A DNA stretch of 37,146 bases from Parachlorella kessleri (taxonomy: Eukaryota; Chlorophyta; Trebouxiophyceae; Chlorellales; Chlorellaceae): contig BBXU01000086.1 of assembly GCA_001598975.1 (NCBI GenBank), positions 1 through 37,146 on the forward strand, written 5' to 3'. This document shows, piece after piece, positions 10,379 to 21,784 of this stretch. Position 1 is the stretch's first letter. Each line of letters starts with the position of its first letter. The notes under the pieces were generated by a model. It worked only from the letters and a program-made list of their open reading frames with translations. It searched no databases and was not told the origin of the DNA. A program made the position numbers and the translations under genes.

Positions 10379-13300
10379 ATGGCGAGCCTCTCAGGGACAA
10401 CCGAGATGGCTGGCAAGCCAGCAACAGAGGATGTCTTGCAGCGCCAGGCGACAGCCTGGGGCTCACAGGAGCTCAACGCTCTGCTGGACACCTTGCCTAG
10501 TGCACAAAGCCTGCCAAGTGAGTCCAGGTCCTCTCCCTGTGCAGGTCTTGGTGGCTGCGGCTTGCTCACCGCGAGTGTGCAAGCCAAAAAGTTGGTGCCC
10601 TTCCTGGCTAGGATTCACAGGTGCAACCATTCCCGGTCTACCAAACCAACGCCTGGGCAAATCATGCGTGCATTGCAGGGGCAGACAGTGGTGGTTTTCT
10701 GAACAGCCCTAAGTGGCGGGCGTTGCTGGGCATGGATGACGATGCCCCGATGCACTTGGATTCCACCACCAGTACAACCCTCCCCCTGCAGCAACAGCGA
10801 CCCAAGCGCAGCCGAGGTGCGAAACGCCTTGCATATGCCTGCCACCTATGCCCTGGTGCCAGCTGCATTACCAATGTTGGCTGCACTTTGGTGGGCTGCC
10901 TTCATATACCAGCTCCCATGCGTGCAAGCTTTGCTGCTGGGGCTGACAACCTGGCAATGCCCATGCATATCCCGCAGATGTGGAGAGTGATGCCCCAGCT
11001 GGTCAGGCCGGGTCAGACTTGCCTTCACCCGCCAAGCAGGCACGCAGGGACAGCGGCGTGTCAGCCACAGCGCACGTCTCGCTGCACGGCATCATCCCCC
11101 GAGCTGACAGCCTCCTACCTTTCGAGGAGGATTTCCTTGCAGCAGAAGCCGCAGCAGTAGCAGCCGAGGTCATGCCCCATGGCAGCGGAGGAGAGCATAG
11201 CCAGATCCTGAGCCCCCAGGCGGGAGCGGCTGCGCAGCAGGGCACGCCCTCCGCGCCAATCCTGAACCGCTATGAGTCACTCAGTGGCCTGCCGGCAGCC
11301 ATGGCGTCTCTAGCATTTGGCACTCCTGTGACTCAGGTAGCTGCGAGTCCAGCACCGGCGGGGGTCAACGCCCTGCCATCAGATGCAGTGGCCCGAGTCC
11401 GCCTTGTAGGCCCAGTCAGCAGCCCGGCAGCTGGGAGGGGGCTGGTGCCCAATGAGTGCCCAGAGGATGCCCGGCATCCTCGGGGGAATCCGCCCCTGCA
11501 AGCATACATGCCGATCGGGGGCAAGCTCAAGCCCCTGGGGAGGGCCGGCGCCGCCGCAGGCACCATAACCCATATCAATGTGAGCGCTGGCGCTGCTGGG
11601 AGCGAAGTTGTTGTCAAGCAGGAGAACGTCCCAGCAACCAGCAGCACAGCAGGGGCACCTGCTCTGTCCGGACCTTCCTCCCTTTGGAGTCCAAGACAAG
11701 GTGCCGAGCCGCAGCCAGCCAGCAGCAGTGGTGGGGAGGGGACTGGGGCGGAGCTGGCAGCTCAGGGCGAGCTCCCCTCTCCCTCCAAGCAGCAGCGCAA
11801 GCACCCACACCTGATCACCAAGTCCACCAAGGCGGTGCCTGCCTCGGGTGACGGCCTCTTCACCTCTCTCTACAGGTGGGCGTGCCTGAGGATGGCCATA
11901 TGCATGGATGTTGGTGCCGCAACTGCTAACACTGGGTCTTCTGCTGTAGCGGCACTACGCTGAATGGGAGCATAATGCAGAGCGGGCCCAAGGGGGCTTT
12001 GTGTGTGCATGCCGTGAGGATGTGGAGCTTGACACCAGATTAACTGGCATGAAATAGGTTGTGGTGGCTGACTTGCTGCAGGGGGGTGACGCGGCACAAG
12101 CTGACAGGGCGGTATGAGGCGCACTACTGGGACTCCAACTTCAAAAGAGAGAACACGGTAAGAGGCACGGTCATGGCTTGCCCGCTGCATGCTGGCACAC
12201 ATATACAGTCAGGCGGACCTCAGTAGGCCAAGCCGTATCATGGGTAGCCAAGGCCCGCCCTATATCACTACTGTTTCGCATGAAGCCATCCCAGGGGGTC
12301 ATGCGCGGCCCATGGTACTTGTCGGCACAACAAGCGGTGCTCACGCACCACTGGTTGTCATGCAGGGGCGTGGTGGGCGCACCCGCGGCCGGCAAGTGTA
12401 CCTGGGGGGCTATGAGGCGGAGGAGGAGGCGGCCAGGGCATATGACAAGGCAGCCCTGGCATACATGGGCGTGCATGCACCCACCAATGTAGGCAGGGGT
12501 CCTGATGTGCATGCACTAGCTGAGGGCTCACTGAGCAAGCCTGACCTCAGTGTGTCTACCCTTGCACCTACCCATCCTAGGCACACCCTCACCTGCAAGC
12601 CAGCAGGCAGCAGGTCTGCCTATGATTGGGGGTACAAGATTGGACACACCAGCGGGCTGCCTGGCTGTCTTACCGGCACATCCGAGCTTGGCATGCTCTT
12701 GCTGGCTTATGACAGCTTTGCCCTTTCCCCCGATGCAGTTTGTGCTAGAAGACTATGCTGAGTTCTTGGAGACTATGGCCGGCAAGACCCCGGAGGCGAT
12801 TGTGGGGGAGCTGAGGCGTAAGAGCGTCGGTTTCGCCAGGTGCAGCCAGCCTTGCTGGTGCATTCTTCCTGTACGGCCGCCTTATAGCGGACCCCGGAGG
12901 AGTCGGTAGACGTGTCATTGCTGCTTGGGTGATGCCCGCCCTGGTGCGGGCTGTTGCTAAATCTATCACATTTCGGGGGTTGGGTGTGTTGTTAATGGAC
13001 TGGGTGCATCATGCCATCAGCCTTTTTGCATGTGCTGCACCTAGCCAACGCCGCTGACAAGCCCAGCTGGGCCCCGCCGCAGGGGGCAGTCGCAGTTCCG
13101 GGGAGTGACCCGGCACCACCACCAGAACAAGTGGGAGGCACGGCTGGGCCGAGTAGAAGGAAACAAGTACCTCTACCTGGTATGTTGCTGGTTGCCTAGC
13201 TGCCAAGTGATAGCGCTTTTGGGGCACTCTGGATGGATGCTACTGCGCTCAGCTCAGTGCCTTAACCTGCCCCTGGTGGAATGTGCACTGCCTGCCGGCT

Positions 13301-15589
13301 AGGGGCCAAGCCAGCTGCGGGTTAGCCACCGAGCCTATGTCATGTATGCTCTGCTGACCTGGCACAGTCGCTTGAAGTCCTGACGAATTGCCGGCGAGAG
13401 GGGTGTGTCCCTGCAGGGAACGTTCGAGTCCCCTGAGGAGGCTGCAAGGGCATACGACCGGGCAGCCGTGAAGTATAGGGGCAAGAAGGTAAGGCCCTTG
13501 GTCTGGTTAAACCGCTTGTGCCTCGACTCATCCTGCCATGCAACTGCCATTGGACAGTGTTGGCAGCACCACGTCTGCACTGAAGTCTGCCTCCTCCCCG
13601 TCCCTGGCTGCAGGCTATCACTAACTATGACCTGTCAGAATATGCCGACATCCTGGCGAACCCTGACGCCTACATCATCAACCCAGCCCCCCTGCCGGGT
13701 CATTCCTTAAGTACCGCTGGCAGGCAGCCAGTCGCCACGTCCGTGAATCACCAGGGGCAACAGGGGCAGCAGCAGTACCAGCACTACAACCACCACCAGC
13801 AGTACCAGCAGCAGCAGCAGCAGCAGCACTGGCATCAGCCAGCGCCTCAGCAGCAGCACCTCCAGCAGCAGCAGCAGAGCATGCCCAGCGGGATGGCAGC
13901 ACCCATGGCGCCGGGCCCTATAGGCCCCGTGGCGGGCGCAGCCCCTTTGCACCACCAAGTAGCCCTGGCTCACCCCATGATGATGCCACCCTTCCACATG
14001 CTGCCCCAACCCTGGGCCTTGCATGCAGTACCACATATGTTGCCCCTGCCGCCCATGCATGTTGCCGGTGGCATGGTGCCTCTACAGGGCCACATGGGTA
14101 CCCATAGCGCAGCACTCGCGCTGAGCGCACTGCCACCTGGCATGCTGGGCATGCTGCCGCCTGGTTTCCCAGCGCAGCGGGCACAGCACGAGGCTGCCAT
14201 GCTCAGCATGGCAGTGCCGGCTGGCTACCCTGGGGAGATGGTAGAGCAGATGGAGGAGGGGGAGGGAGAGCTGCACACCCCCACAGCAGCCAGCAACCCC
14301 ACCTCGCCGCCTGCTTTGCCCGCTGTGCCACTGCTGGCACCTCAGCAAGCCCCTGAGCTGCCAGCTGGCGCACTGCAGCCCATACCCAAGCTCCCAGCCA
14401 TCAGGACACGCCAGCCCCTGGCCGCTGCTGGCGCCGCTGCCACTGGCGCAAGCCCGCAGAAAGGTGGGGCGCTATCCTCAAGGGGCAGGTGCACACCTTT
14501 GCATGACGGCCTGCCAAAGAGCCGGATTCTTCTGGTTTTCCTAATCGCTGATTGAGCTCTCCTGGTGTGCGCACAGCCACTGCCAAACCACCAGATTGCA
14601 CACAGTCCCTGTGCTGCCCCGCTGATGCCTTGAGAACCAGCCTAAGCATGCATGCTGCCATCTGAGTGATAATCTGCATCGGGAAACTACATGTCCGCTG
14701 CTGTCCATGGCCGTGCAGGTGCCTTCCCAGGCCTGACACCCCTAGCCGCCAGCCTGCTGTCGCCGCTGGGTCTGACCGCGGACTTCTGGCGTGACTCGCC
14801 GCTGGGGAAAGAGCTGAGCAGGGAACTGAGCAAGCTGAGCCAGGAGGACATCAACAAGCTGCTGGCAGGTGCGGCCCGGGTGTCCTGCCTGCTACGCCTT
14901 GGAGGCTTGCGTGTGTTTGCATGGGGAGCAACGCACGTGCTATCATGCTGTACAAATGTAAGCTAGCTGGCAGGCGAGGGAGCACACGTTGGCCTTGTGT
15001 GAGTGAGTAGGCGTGGGGTGGGGTGGCTGCCATCCTCCCACAGTGGAGCAATACTTGGAATGGGACAGAGTAGCGGCACACTGGCAAATATGTTTTTGAC
15101 GGCCACTGTCAAGCCGGTGGGTACTGCAGGGGATGCCAGTGTGTTCAACAGCCCCACCAAGGCGCCCGGATCGTCAGGGGGGTCCGACCTGTGGGCGGCT
15201 GTGCAGGTGAGATGGCTTGACAGCCCATTGTCACAGGGGGCTTGGTGAATCATTGTCACGCCCAATGGCGGTGGGGTTAGCCTGTGGCGCCTCCAGCACT
15301 GATGGGTGGGTGGCCACTGGCGCGATGGAAGGGGCACGGGGGGTTGTCGAGGCTCCCTGAGCTCTTTGCATGTTTGAGATGCGAGATTCGTGTGCGGGGT
15401 TACAGCATACTCCCCACCAATCCTTGCTGGCATCTGCGACAGCCTGGCCAGCCCAGGCATGAAGCTTGATTGGCTTTGCCTGCTACTCTGCCTGGTTTGC
15501 AGTGGCTAGATGCTGTGGATCCAACGCTGCTGAGTGTAGCACCCACACCCACCTCAGCGACTGAACCTGCGCCTGGCCGCGGGAAGTGA
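10379..15589 (+). CDS. transcription factor with two AP2 domains (AP2/ANT/WRI1 class)
   Basis: About 960 residues in about 12 exons: 10379-10517, 10679-10816, 10978-11875, 12082-12157, 12366-12488, 12739-12839, 13083-13179, 13417-13488, 13614-14463, 14719-14868, about 15044-15206, and 15503-15589. The first AP2 domain (residues about 390-455, four exons from the end of exon 3) reads [20 protein letters not shown] and then [21 protein letters not shown] linker with LEDYAEFLE follows. The second domain (about 495-548) reads [18 protein letters not shown] and then [19 protein letters not shown]. This matches the paired R1/R2 domains of plant AP2, AINTEGUMENTA and WRINKLED1 proteins, which bind DNA in the nucleus. 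The long N-terminal region is Ser/Ala/Pro-rich and disordered-looking. The C-terminal side has a Gln/His-rich block and Met/Pro-rich sequence, like activation domains. All junctions agree in phase except the one after 14868, where a clean splice reads into TGA at 15097-15099 while the longer frame needs a weaker acceptor. Targets are unknown. Confidence 0.93.
13766..13885 (+). repeat. CAG/CAC trinucleotide-rich tract coding for Gln/His
   Basis: Imperfect CAG and CAC runs inside exon 9 of the AP2 gene encode a Gln/His/Tyr-rich segment, including runs of five to seven Gln. Such tracts are common in transcription-factor activation regions and vary in length between strains. Confidence 0.85.
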
Positions 15590-16015
15590 ACGGCCCTTTT
15601 CTGGCTTTGGGTAAAGCTGCCTTACCTCTTTCAGGAGACCTGCAGCATGCATGGTCGCTTTCAGCACCAAGGGCAGGGACGCTTGCATGATTTGCAAATG
15701 TGAGCAGCCGACTTGGTTGCACGGTAGAAGGAAGCGCTGCACCAGTTTTCCTAGTATTCTCCACTGTTGATGGCAGGTGTGCACAGGCGTGAGCTGACAG
15801 ATTGAAGCAGAGTGTTGTTCGCTGAAACAGTGGAGCAAAAGTCGATTTAGGCTGTGCTGTGCCATGTTTAACTGTTACTTGTTAGTGTGTGGTAGCACTG
15901 ATGTGGCTGCTAAGCAAGGCTGTGGAGTGCATTATCGACCTGCAGCATAGCTTGGTCAGCTTGGCAGCCTTCGGTATTTTCACAGTGGCGGTATAAACAG
16001 TATGTGAATGTCTTG

Positions 16016-16020
16016 TTACA
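16016..16020 (-). promoter_or_regulatory. putative TGTAA polyadenylation signal
   Basis: TTACA on the plus strand reads TGTAA on the minus strand, 389 bases downstream of the PGRL1-like stop codon. Position is the only support. Confidence 0.35.
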
Positions 16021-16133
16021 AGCTGGTGCGCTTGTGCGCAGAGTCATACGTTCAAAAACCGGTGGGGTGTGGCATGAGTATCTATAACCGCCCTGTGTAT
16101 ATGCAACAGGCACCACACAAAAGCAACCAAATC

Positions 16134-16193
16134 ATGCGCAAACACATAGCAATGCTAGTAGTAATGCGCAAACACATAGCAATGCTAGTAGTA
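16134..16193. repeat. perfect 30-bp direct tandem duplication
   Basis: The 30-base unit beginning ATGCGCAAACACATAG occurs twice with no mismatch (16134-16163 and 16164-16193). The lack of divergence suggests a recent slippage or duplication event. It lies in the 3' flank between convergent genes. Confidence 0.97.
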
Positions 16194-16408
16194 AAGATGA
16201 TGGCGGAAGATGGAATGAAAGCTCGTTCTCCTCGATACAACGCAGCCCACATGACTATAGTATGTGCCGCCCACAACATCACCTGTTACTGGGCACAGTA
16301 CAGCGCTTGCCTACCCAACCCACTAAGTCTCCCATTACTTGTAGGCCAGCGTCCCACAACCGTCAATGTCGTGTCCATTAGCCAGAGGTGGCCCCAAACC
16401 TGCCCAGC

Positions 16409-18535
16409 TCACTGGAAGGAGGGGGAGGAGGAGACCACGACCTGCCGCTTCTTGGCATCAAAGGTCAGCTCCGACTCGCAGCAGGGGCACTTGACCTTGT
16501 TGGTCTCCCGGGAGCCGGACACGCTGAGGATGTCGCCAAAGTAGGTCCGGTTCGTCTCGCCGCAGTTGGGGCAGGAGGCCTGCAGCAGGAGGCGCGTGGC
16601 AGTCGGCAAGGCGGCCTCTGTTTGCGAGCACTAAAAGCAACAATGCACAACCCATTGCTCAGAGGGCACAGCAGGGCCAGGGGGGCAGACTGCGCATGTA
16701 ACAGGCACAATACGCAGCAGCCCAACAGCACAGGCTCAGCTGGCGATTGCACGGTAGTGCTACAGAAACCAAAATGGAAAATACACTCAGCGGCCTTGCA
16801 AGCCGAGCAAGCACAGCGCTGTCCCTGCCAAAAGATTTGCTTTGCAAGGACCCCACCTTGAGCACCATGGCGTCCTTGAAGAGGAAGCTGACGCCGGCAT
16901 AGCCCACCCCCAGGGAGAAGATGGCGTCCCATGCAAGCGGCGTCTTGATGCCAGCCAGCACGTCCATGCCAACTAGGATGAGCAGAAACTGTGAACCGCA
17001 GAGCACAGCAGCAGCGTCTCAGGTATGCAAAGTCTCCGAGCAAGCGGGCTGGCGCAGAGGCGGCCACACACAGCTGACACTGTGCACCATGCCAGCGCTC
17101 TAGCATGCAGAGGCAATGAGCAGGAGCGGAAGCACATGCAGGCTAGCCTAGGCTCCTCCCGAGCCCTGCTGATAGCAACGCCGTTTTGCAGCCTGCCTCA
17201 TGCTGCTTTTTTTTCACCCTTATTAGAACAAGCCAGTGAGGCCTCGCGCCAGACACTGCACGGTCCACCACCCCATGCAACTCACAGCCTACCCTTCCGC
17301 ACACTCACCACGCCCGCCGGCACGCCATACAGCGCCGCCATCTTTGCGTAATCTGTCGCTGCGTCCCCCGCCTTCTGCCCACGCTTGCCGGGCGCGTTCC
17401 CCAGGCTGCAGGCCGGCGCGTCGTCCACCACAAAGATGCTGCTTGCGCTCAGGCGGGCCTTAAGCGCGTCGTACTCAGCATCCGTCATGATGGGGGCGTG
17501 GCCGGGGGTGTAGAAAGCCAGCTTGGCCTCCAAAAAGCGCTTCTCCTCGGAGCTGCAGCAGGGGAGTGGGCAGTGCTTGGGAGGCCGGACGTTCAGATAA
17601 TCCCCACATGGTAGATAGGTAGCCATAGGGGTGGGTAGCCAGCTGCGCCGCAGGAAAACGCGCCCGACATGATTCTCAGACGTCCAAACGGACCAGGTGC
17701 ACTAGCTTGAAGTCCAAGTGCCGTCTCTTACCTGCTCCCCGTGCGCTACGTGTCTGATGGGGACTGAACAATGTACAGGTGGCATGGTCCAGCATTGTGG
17801 GCAAGCTACACTTGTGCCAAGCCACCTGCCGGTGCGAGTGACGCCCATACCCAGGTCCCCCCAGGCCAGCACGCAATGAGTTTCCCACTGCAGCCGGCCG
17901 CACCTCAGCACCGCCACTTTGCTGCCCTCCCAATACAGCTCCTCCTTGAGGTTGTCAAACTCCTCATTAGACAGGATGGGCTTCTGGTCGTAGTAGTAGG
18001 CCTGCAGGGAGGGAGCAAAGGCAGTGACCAAGCGTACCTCCACCGGCCCCTACGTCCTTCCACCTCTGACCTTACACCTAGCTAAAGGCAGACTGCCACC
18101 TGCGGGTCTGCAGTTGACTCAGCACCTGCGCGTGCCTCCCAGTCAAGCCTACCAGCTGCACGCGTTCTTGCAGTGTTGCCTCTCTTGCCATGCAAGCTAG
18201 GGCACACAGGTACCTGACAGGACCTTGCAGTTACCAAGTGCGACTACTTCTAAGTGTCTCATAGCCTGGACCAAACTACCTCCACGCACCAACATGGCGT
18301 TAAGGAAGAGTTCCTCTTTCTCCTTGATTCCCAGCTCCTTCATGGGCCGCTGGGCATGCTCATCCAGTGAGCAGTAGGCAACGATATTGTCATCCACCTC
18401 CGACTCAGCTGAGGGCTTGGTATTCGCTGCTTGGGCAGAGACGACCAACCTCTTGCGGGCGACGTGGGCGCGAGCCACAAGGAGGGCCCGGGGCCGGCAT
18501 GGCAGGACGCTTGTTGTCAACCCAAGCAGCTTCAT
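16409..18535 (-). CDS. PGRL1-family thylakoid protein
   Basis: PGRL1 acts with PGR5 in antimycin-sensitive cyclic electron flow around photosystem I in the thylakoid membrane. Five minus-strand exons, 18535-18290, 18001-17904, 17552-17309, 16988-16857 and 16579-16409, give 296 residues; Chlamydomonas PGRL1 is about 300. The leader to about residue 34 is basic and acid-free, like a transit peptide. Family blocks follow in order: AYCSLDEH (Cys55), YYYDQKPILSNEEFDNLKEE, KRFLEAKLAFYTPG...MTDAEYDALK, CSLG (Cys163) and TDYAKM. A membrane region follows (FLLILVGMDVLAGI, then IFSLGVGYAGVSFLF). The C-terminus is a zinc-ribbon-like domain with CPNCG (Cys243, Cys246) and CPCC (Cys271, Cys274). In exon 5 the acceptor at 16580 was preferred because it restores the family spacing before CPNCG. 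The membrane segment differs from the PGRL1 I recall, so a PGRL1 paralogue (PGRL2 or PGRL3 type) is possible; I leave the symbol blank. Confidence 0.88.
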
Positions 18536-19322
18536 GTTTTGAAGTGTGCAAGTCCTCAACTGGTTGACGAGGACTGTAAGAGCGTGCTTTTTGCTTGTTG
18601 CCTGCACAAGCCTGGATCTCCCAGATCCGCATGGCATTTCATGCAGTGCAGGGATCCTGGAAGGTTGTTGGGGATTGCGCAGGGGGCCTTGTCATCCATC
18701 CTCGTATGAATGAAAGGGTTCTTGTTGGTCGACGGTGAGATACGGCAGCAGATTGTCGACACTGATGTCACTCCTTAACCCGGTGACTGCAGTTCGATGA
18801 GGCCCAAGCCCGGTGCTGTTGGCACGAGGTGCCTTTCTTCTTCACCTCGCATGTATCTCTCTCCTATGCTGCACTGGTGCAGAAGGTGCACAAACCCTTG
18901 AGAAAGGGGAGGTCCACCCAGGTGGGGGCCGACCCTAGTTCATCCAGAACCAGCTGGTCCCAGGGAACAGTCAGCCGAACACTTTACCGTTCATATCATC
19001 TGTGCCATCGAGCTCGTAGGGCCCCTGTTCATCAAGTTCTGCAATTGTGTGGTTGTCCGAAGTCGGTCAGGGCGCACCGCTGGCGGGGACCCTGATGAGA
19101 CTGCAGCTTGGTGGCAGGTGTGAGCCACGCCACAAGCCTGCGGGTCCAGTCAGCCACCGTTAGCCCCCCGCTTCGTCAAAGCGGGCTAGCACCTGCCCTG
19201 GAACCCAAGGCGAAGGGTGGAGAGCCGACCTACGCTTCAATATCTCCCTGTTGCGACCCCCAGCGTCATTCCGTTCTCCTCTTACCTACTGACAAGCAAA
19301 CAATCAAGCATATCCAGCAAAC
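18536..19322. other. divergent promoter region and 5' UTR
   Basis: Lies between the PGRL1-like start codon (minus strand) and the split start codon of KGG gene A (plus strand), so it must hold both promoters and the 5' UTR of A. No TATA box or conserved exon is evident. A possible first exon at 18706-18734 ending CG|GTGAGA was considered and rejected. Confidence 0.5.
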
Positions 19323-19452
19323 ATGTAAGGGGGTTGGGTTGTTGCTGCCGATCCTGCTGACAAAGACACTCTTGCCAAGTCCATCATCAATCAGCATGAT
19401 CTAGCTACGCGCTGCCCACTTCGCAAACCCGTGCCTCCGTGTGGCTTGCAGG
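19323..19452 (+). promoter_or_regulatory. start codon split by intron 1 (KGG gene A)
   Basis: The 5' exon ends in ...CAAACAT at 19324, the 127-base intron 19325-19451 begins GTAAGG and ends TTGCAG, and the next exon starts with G. Splicing therefore creates ATG followed by GAG GGC GAA. Unspliced RNA reads ATG TAA, an immediate stop. Paralogue B has the same arrangement. Confidence 0.7.
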
Positions 19453-20895
19453 GAGGGCGAAGTCGACAGGCACACTGTGAAGGGCGAGACCACGGCCACT
19501 GGCGCTCCTAAGGCACGATAAGCTGTTGTTTGTGCCGTGATGGTGGAAACATATGTTTGTCTGTCTTCGCTGTCACATGTCTTCGCTGTCACATGGCAGT
19601 CAGTCGACACCTTGTCTCTCTTCAGCCCTGTCCCTTCAATCAGGTAGTACCAGGGATTTACTTTTAACGTCAACAGTCTTGACCGCTGCAGGAGACCTTT
19701 GGCCACGGGACTGCCGCCCAGAGTGAGGCTGGCAAGAAGGGAGGCCAGATCGCCAAGGAGAGGAAGTAAGTTGCGGTGCATCCTTGGTGTCAGTCATGGC
19801 TGCTTAGCAAGCAGGCTTGCCTTGGTCTTCTTGCACAACATACATGTAGTGTGCGAGGTCGAGCCAGTCGTTGTGCCTTGTGTCGGTAAGCCAGGAATGA
19901 AGCCTAGGTTGATCTGGTCGTACTGCCTGCCCCTCTGTAGGGCTGGTATCATGGCTGACCCCTCGGGCTTTGGCAAGAAGGGTGGCGAATCGGCTAAGGA
20001 GAAGGGTGAGCTGCTTGTTGCCGTTGTATCCCATTCCTAGCCAACAGGTGGTTAGCGGTTGGGCCATTGTGGGTGCGGTGTGCGGAGCGTAGGACAGAGC
20101 GTGAGCGTGGGGAAAGGAGAAGGGAGAGAGGACTTAGAACCCTGGCTTGATATGAGACGGATTGTGTGGTACTGGTTGCAGGTGCTGGCATCATGGCTGA
20201 CCCCAGTGAGTTTGGTCACCAAGGTGGCGAGGCTGCAAAGGAGCAGGGTAAGTTACTCCCCTGACTGGTGGCAGGGGAGATTTGGGCCTGGCACAGTGCA
20301 CTTGTACCACTGCTTCACTACTGAGGTGTATGGTAATATGGATGTGTGAGTCTATCTGGGTGGGTGGATTGTGTGTGTTGGTGGAGGAATTGGTATGTGG
20401 TACAAATCAATGCTGCTGATAAAAGGCCAGACTTGAACTCCACATGTCATATAATTTTGCAGGTGCTGGCATCATGGCTGACCCCTCTGGCTATGGGAAG
20501 CAGGGTGGGGAGACTTCCAAGGAGCGGGGTAAGTGACTGTGTAGCTCTTTGCTCTCCGTGTTTGTCCTGAAGAACAGGAGCACACTCCTGGTCATGCAAG
20601 TTACCGCTGAGGGACAAATTCTATGCCCGTTTTGACAAAAGTAAGAAAGAATGAAGTAGACATTAGTTCTAGCAAACACTAGTTAACTATAATCGCTGAA
20701 GGAATGTGCATTGTCTGAATAAGCAATGCTCTTTACTGGCCAAAATGTGCTGTATATGGTGTAGCAAGGTCACAGCTTTTGCGACACTGGAGGTTAAGTA
20801 TAGTTGACCTATTGCCTGCAGGAAGTGGCATCATGGCTGATCCCAGCGGGTATGGCAAGCAGGGTGGTCACTCCAACAAGGGTGATGAGGAGTAA
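19323..20895 (+). CDS. KGG/LEA-type repeat stress protein A
   Basis: Small hydrophilic protein of 135 residues encoded by 19323-19324, 19452-19512, 19692-19765, 19941-20005, 20182-20247, 20463-20528 and 20822-20895. The second exon opens with EGEVDRHTVKGETTATGAPK. Exon three has GHGTAAQSEAGKKGGQIAKE. Three repeat exons follow (MADPSGFGKKGGESAKEKG, MADPSEFGHQGGEAAKEQG, MADPSGYGKQGGETSKERG), and the last begins MADPSGYGKQGGHSNKG and ends in acidic residues. The Gly-Tyr/Phe-Gly-Lys-Lys-Gly-Gly-x-x-x-Lys-Glu pattern resembles plant group 1 LEA (Em, LEA_5) and bacterial KGG proteins such as GsiB, thought to protect cells during water or cold stress. The start is the AT|G split codon: an in-frame TGA lies about 30 bases upstream in the 5' exon, and the same arrangement occurs in paralogue B. 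The intron after 19512 appears to use a GC donor. Membership of the family is recognition by motif; function is inference. Confidence 0.85.
19564..19595. repeat. 16-bp tandem duplication in a KGG-A intron
   Basis: TCTTCGCTGTCACATG occurs twice in direct succession (19564-19579 and 19580-19595) inside intron 19513-19691, the one with the proposed GC donor. Confidence 0.95.
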
Positions 20896-21185
20896 AGTTG
20901 GGCTGTATTCCACACAAATACTCCCCAAATACCCCCCCTGTACAAAACTTGTGACTGGTACAGCTGGATAGTACCACACCTGATATATGAGACAGCGTCT
21001 TCTTGAGGGTTGGTAGCCAGTGTGCTGTTTTGTGAACATGAAGACATATGGTGACAATGATATGAAATTTTGGGTCTGCTTGATACATAGGGCATGTTAT
21101 GGCATGCTGCTGCACGAGTTGTGCCTCGTCTTTTCAACAAGTTTGTGGTTGCAAACAACTGTACAAACTGTTATGTCAATATCCT

Positions 21186-21190
21186 TGTAA
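21186..21190 (+). promoter_or_regulatory. putative TGTAA polyadenylation signal
   Basis: TGTAA 291 bases downstream of the KGG-A stop codon, within AT-rich 3' UTR-like sequence. Confidence 0.5.
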
Positions 21191-21756
21191 AGATATCTGG
21201 ACATTTGAAGAGTAAACCTGGAGAGGAAATAGGGAATTGTGGCAAGTATGGTTTATGTTAGCATTTCTGAAAAAATGTTGATTAGATGGCAGAAAGCTGG
21301 CGGTGGACCCCCCCAGTTGCCGTAGCTTATCTCGGGGAGACAAATAGCGGGTCAGAACTGTCGTAAAACTCTTTGAGCATATTTTGCATTCACTGGATGG
21401 TAGCCCTGTCAGTCCAGCTCAACTCTCACTCTCATATGCATACTACCTGCCACTCATGCTAACAACGTGGCACTTCAACAACTCAGAACTGTCACCTTCA
21501 AGCAGATATTTGTCACAACATACAACAGACAAGCCCCAGACTGATGTGCACCCATCCTAGCAATGCTCTCTTCAACTCCCTTGTGATTACACTGTCTGCC
21601 ACCGCTTATACTGACGGAAAGCCAAGTGTGACTCTGTTTGCAACTATCCTTCGTGGTCTGATACATTGCATTTGTCATCGAACATATCTCGTAACAAGCT
21701 AACTGTATCTTGATCAGTTATTAATTCAGGTAACAGACATAACTGTAGAGATACCA

Positions 21757-21784
21757 CTTGGTATTGTTATACACGGGTACCAAG
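21757..21784. repeat. short inverted repeat (7-bp arms, 14-base loop)
   Basis: CTTGGTA at 21757-21763 is an exact inverted match to TACCAAG at 21778-21784. It could form a small hairpin or be a palindromic protein site, but arms this short occur by chance. Confidence 0.4.

Larger units (their letters stand above)
15590..16408. other. intergenic region between convergent genes
   Basis: Holds the 3' ends of the AP2 gene (+) and the PGRL1-like gene (-). It contains a perfect 30-bp tandem duplication and a minus-strand TGTAA about 390 bases beyond the PGRL1-like stop. No coding exon is recognisable. Confidence 0.5.

Noticed and set aside
13614..14463. Long minus-strand frames opposite the Gln/His-rich exon
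   Set aside because: CAG/CAC repeats give open CTG/GTG frames on the other strand; Leu/Val-rich translations are artefacts.
18706..18734. Alternative first coding exon of KGG gene A (MNERVLVGR...) ending CG|GTGAGA
   Set aside because: Phase fits, but it would need a 717-base intron and has no counterpart in paralogue B, whereas the split AT|G start is present in both.
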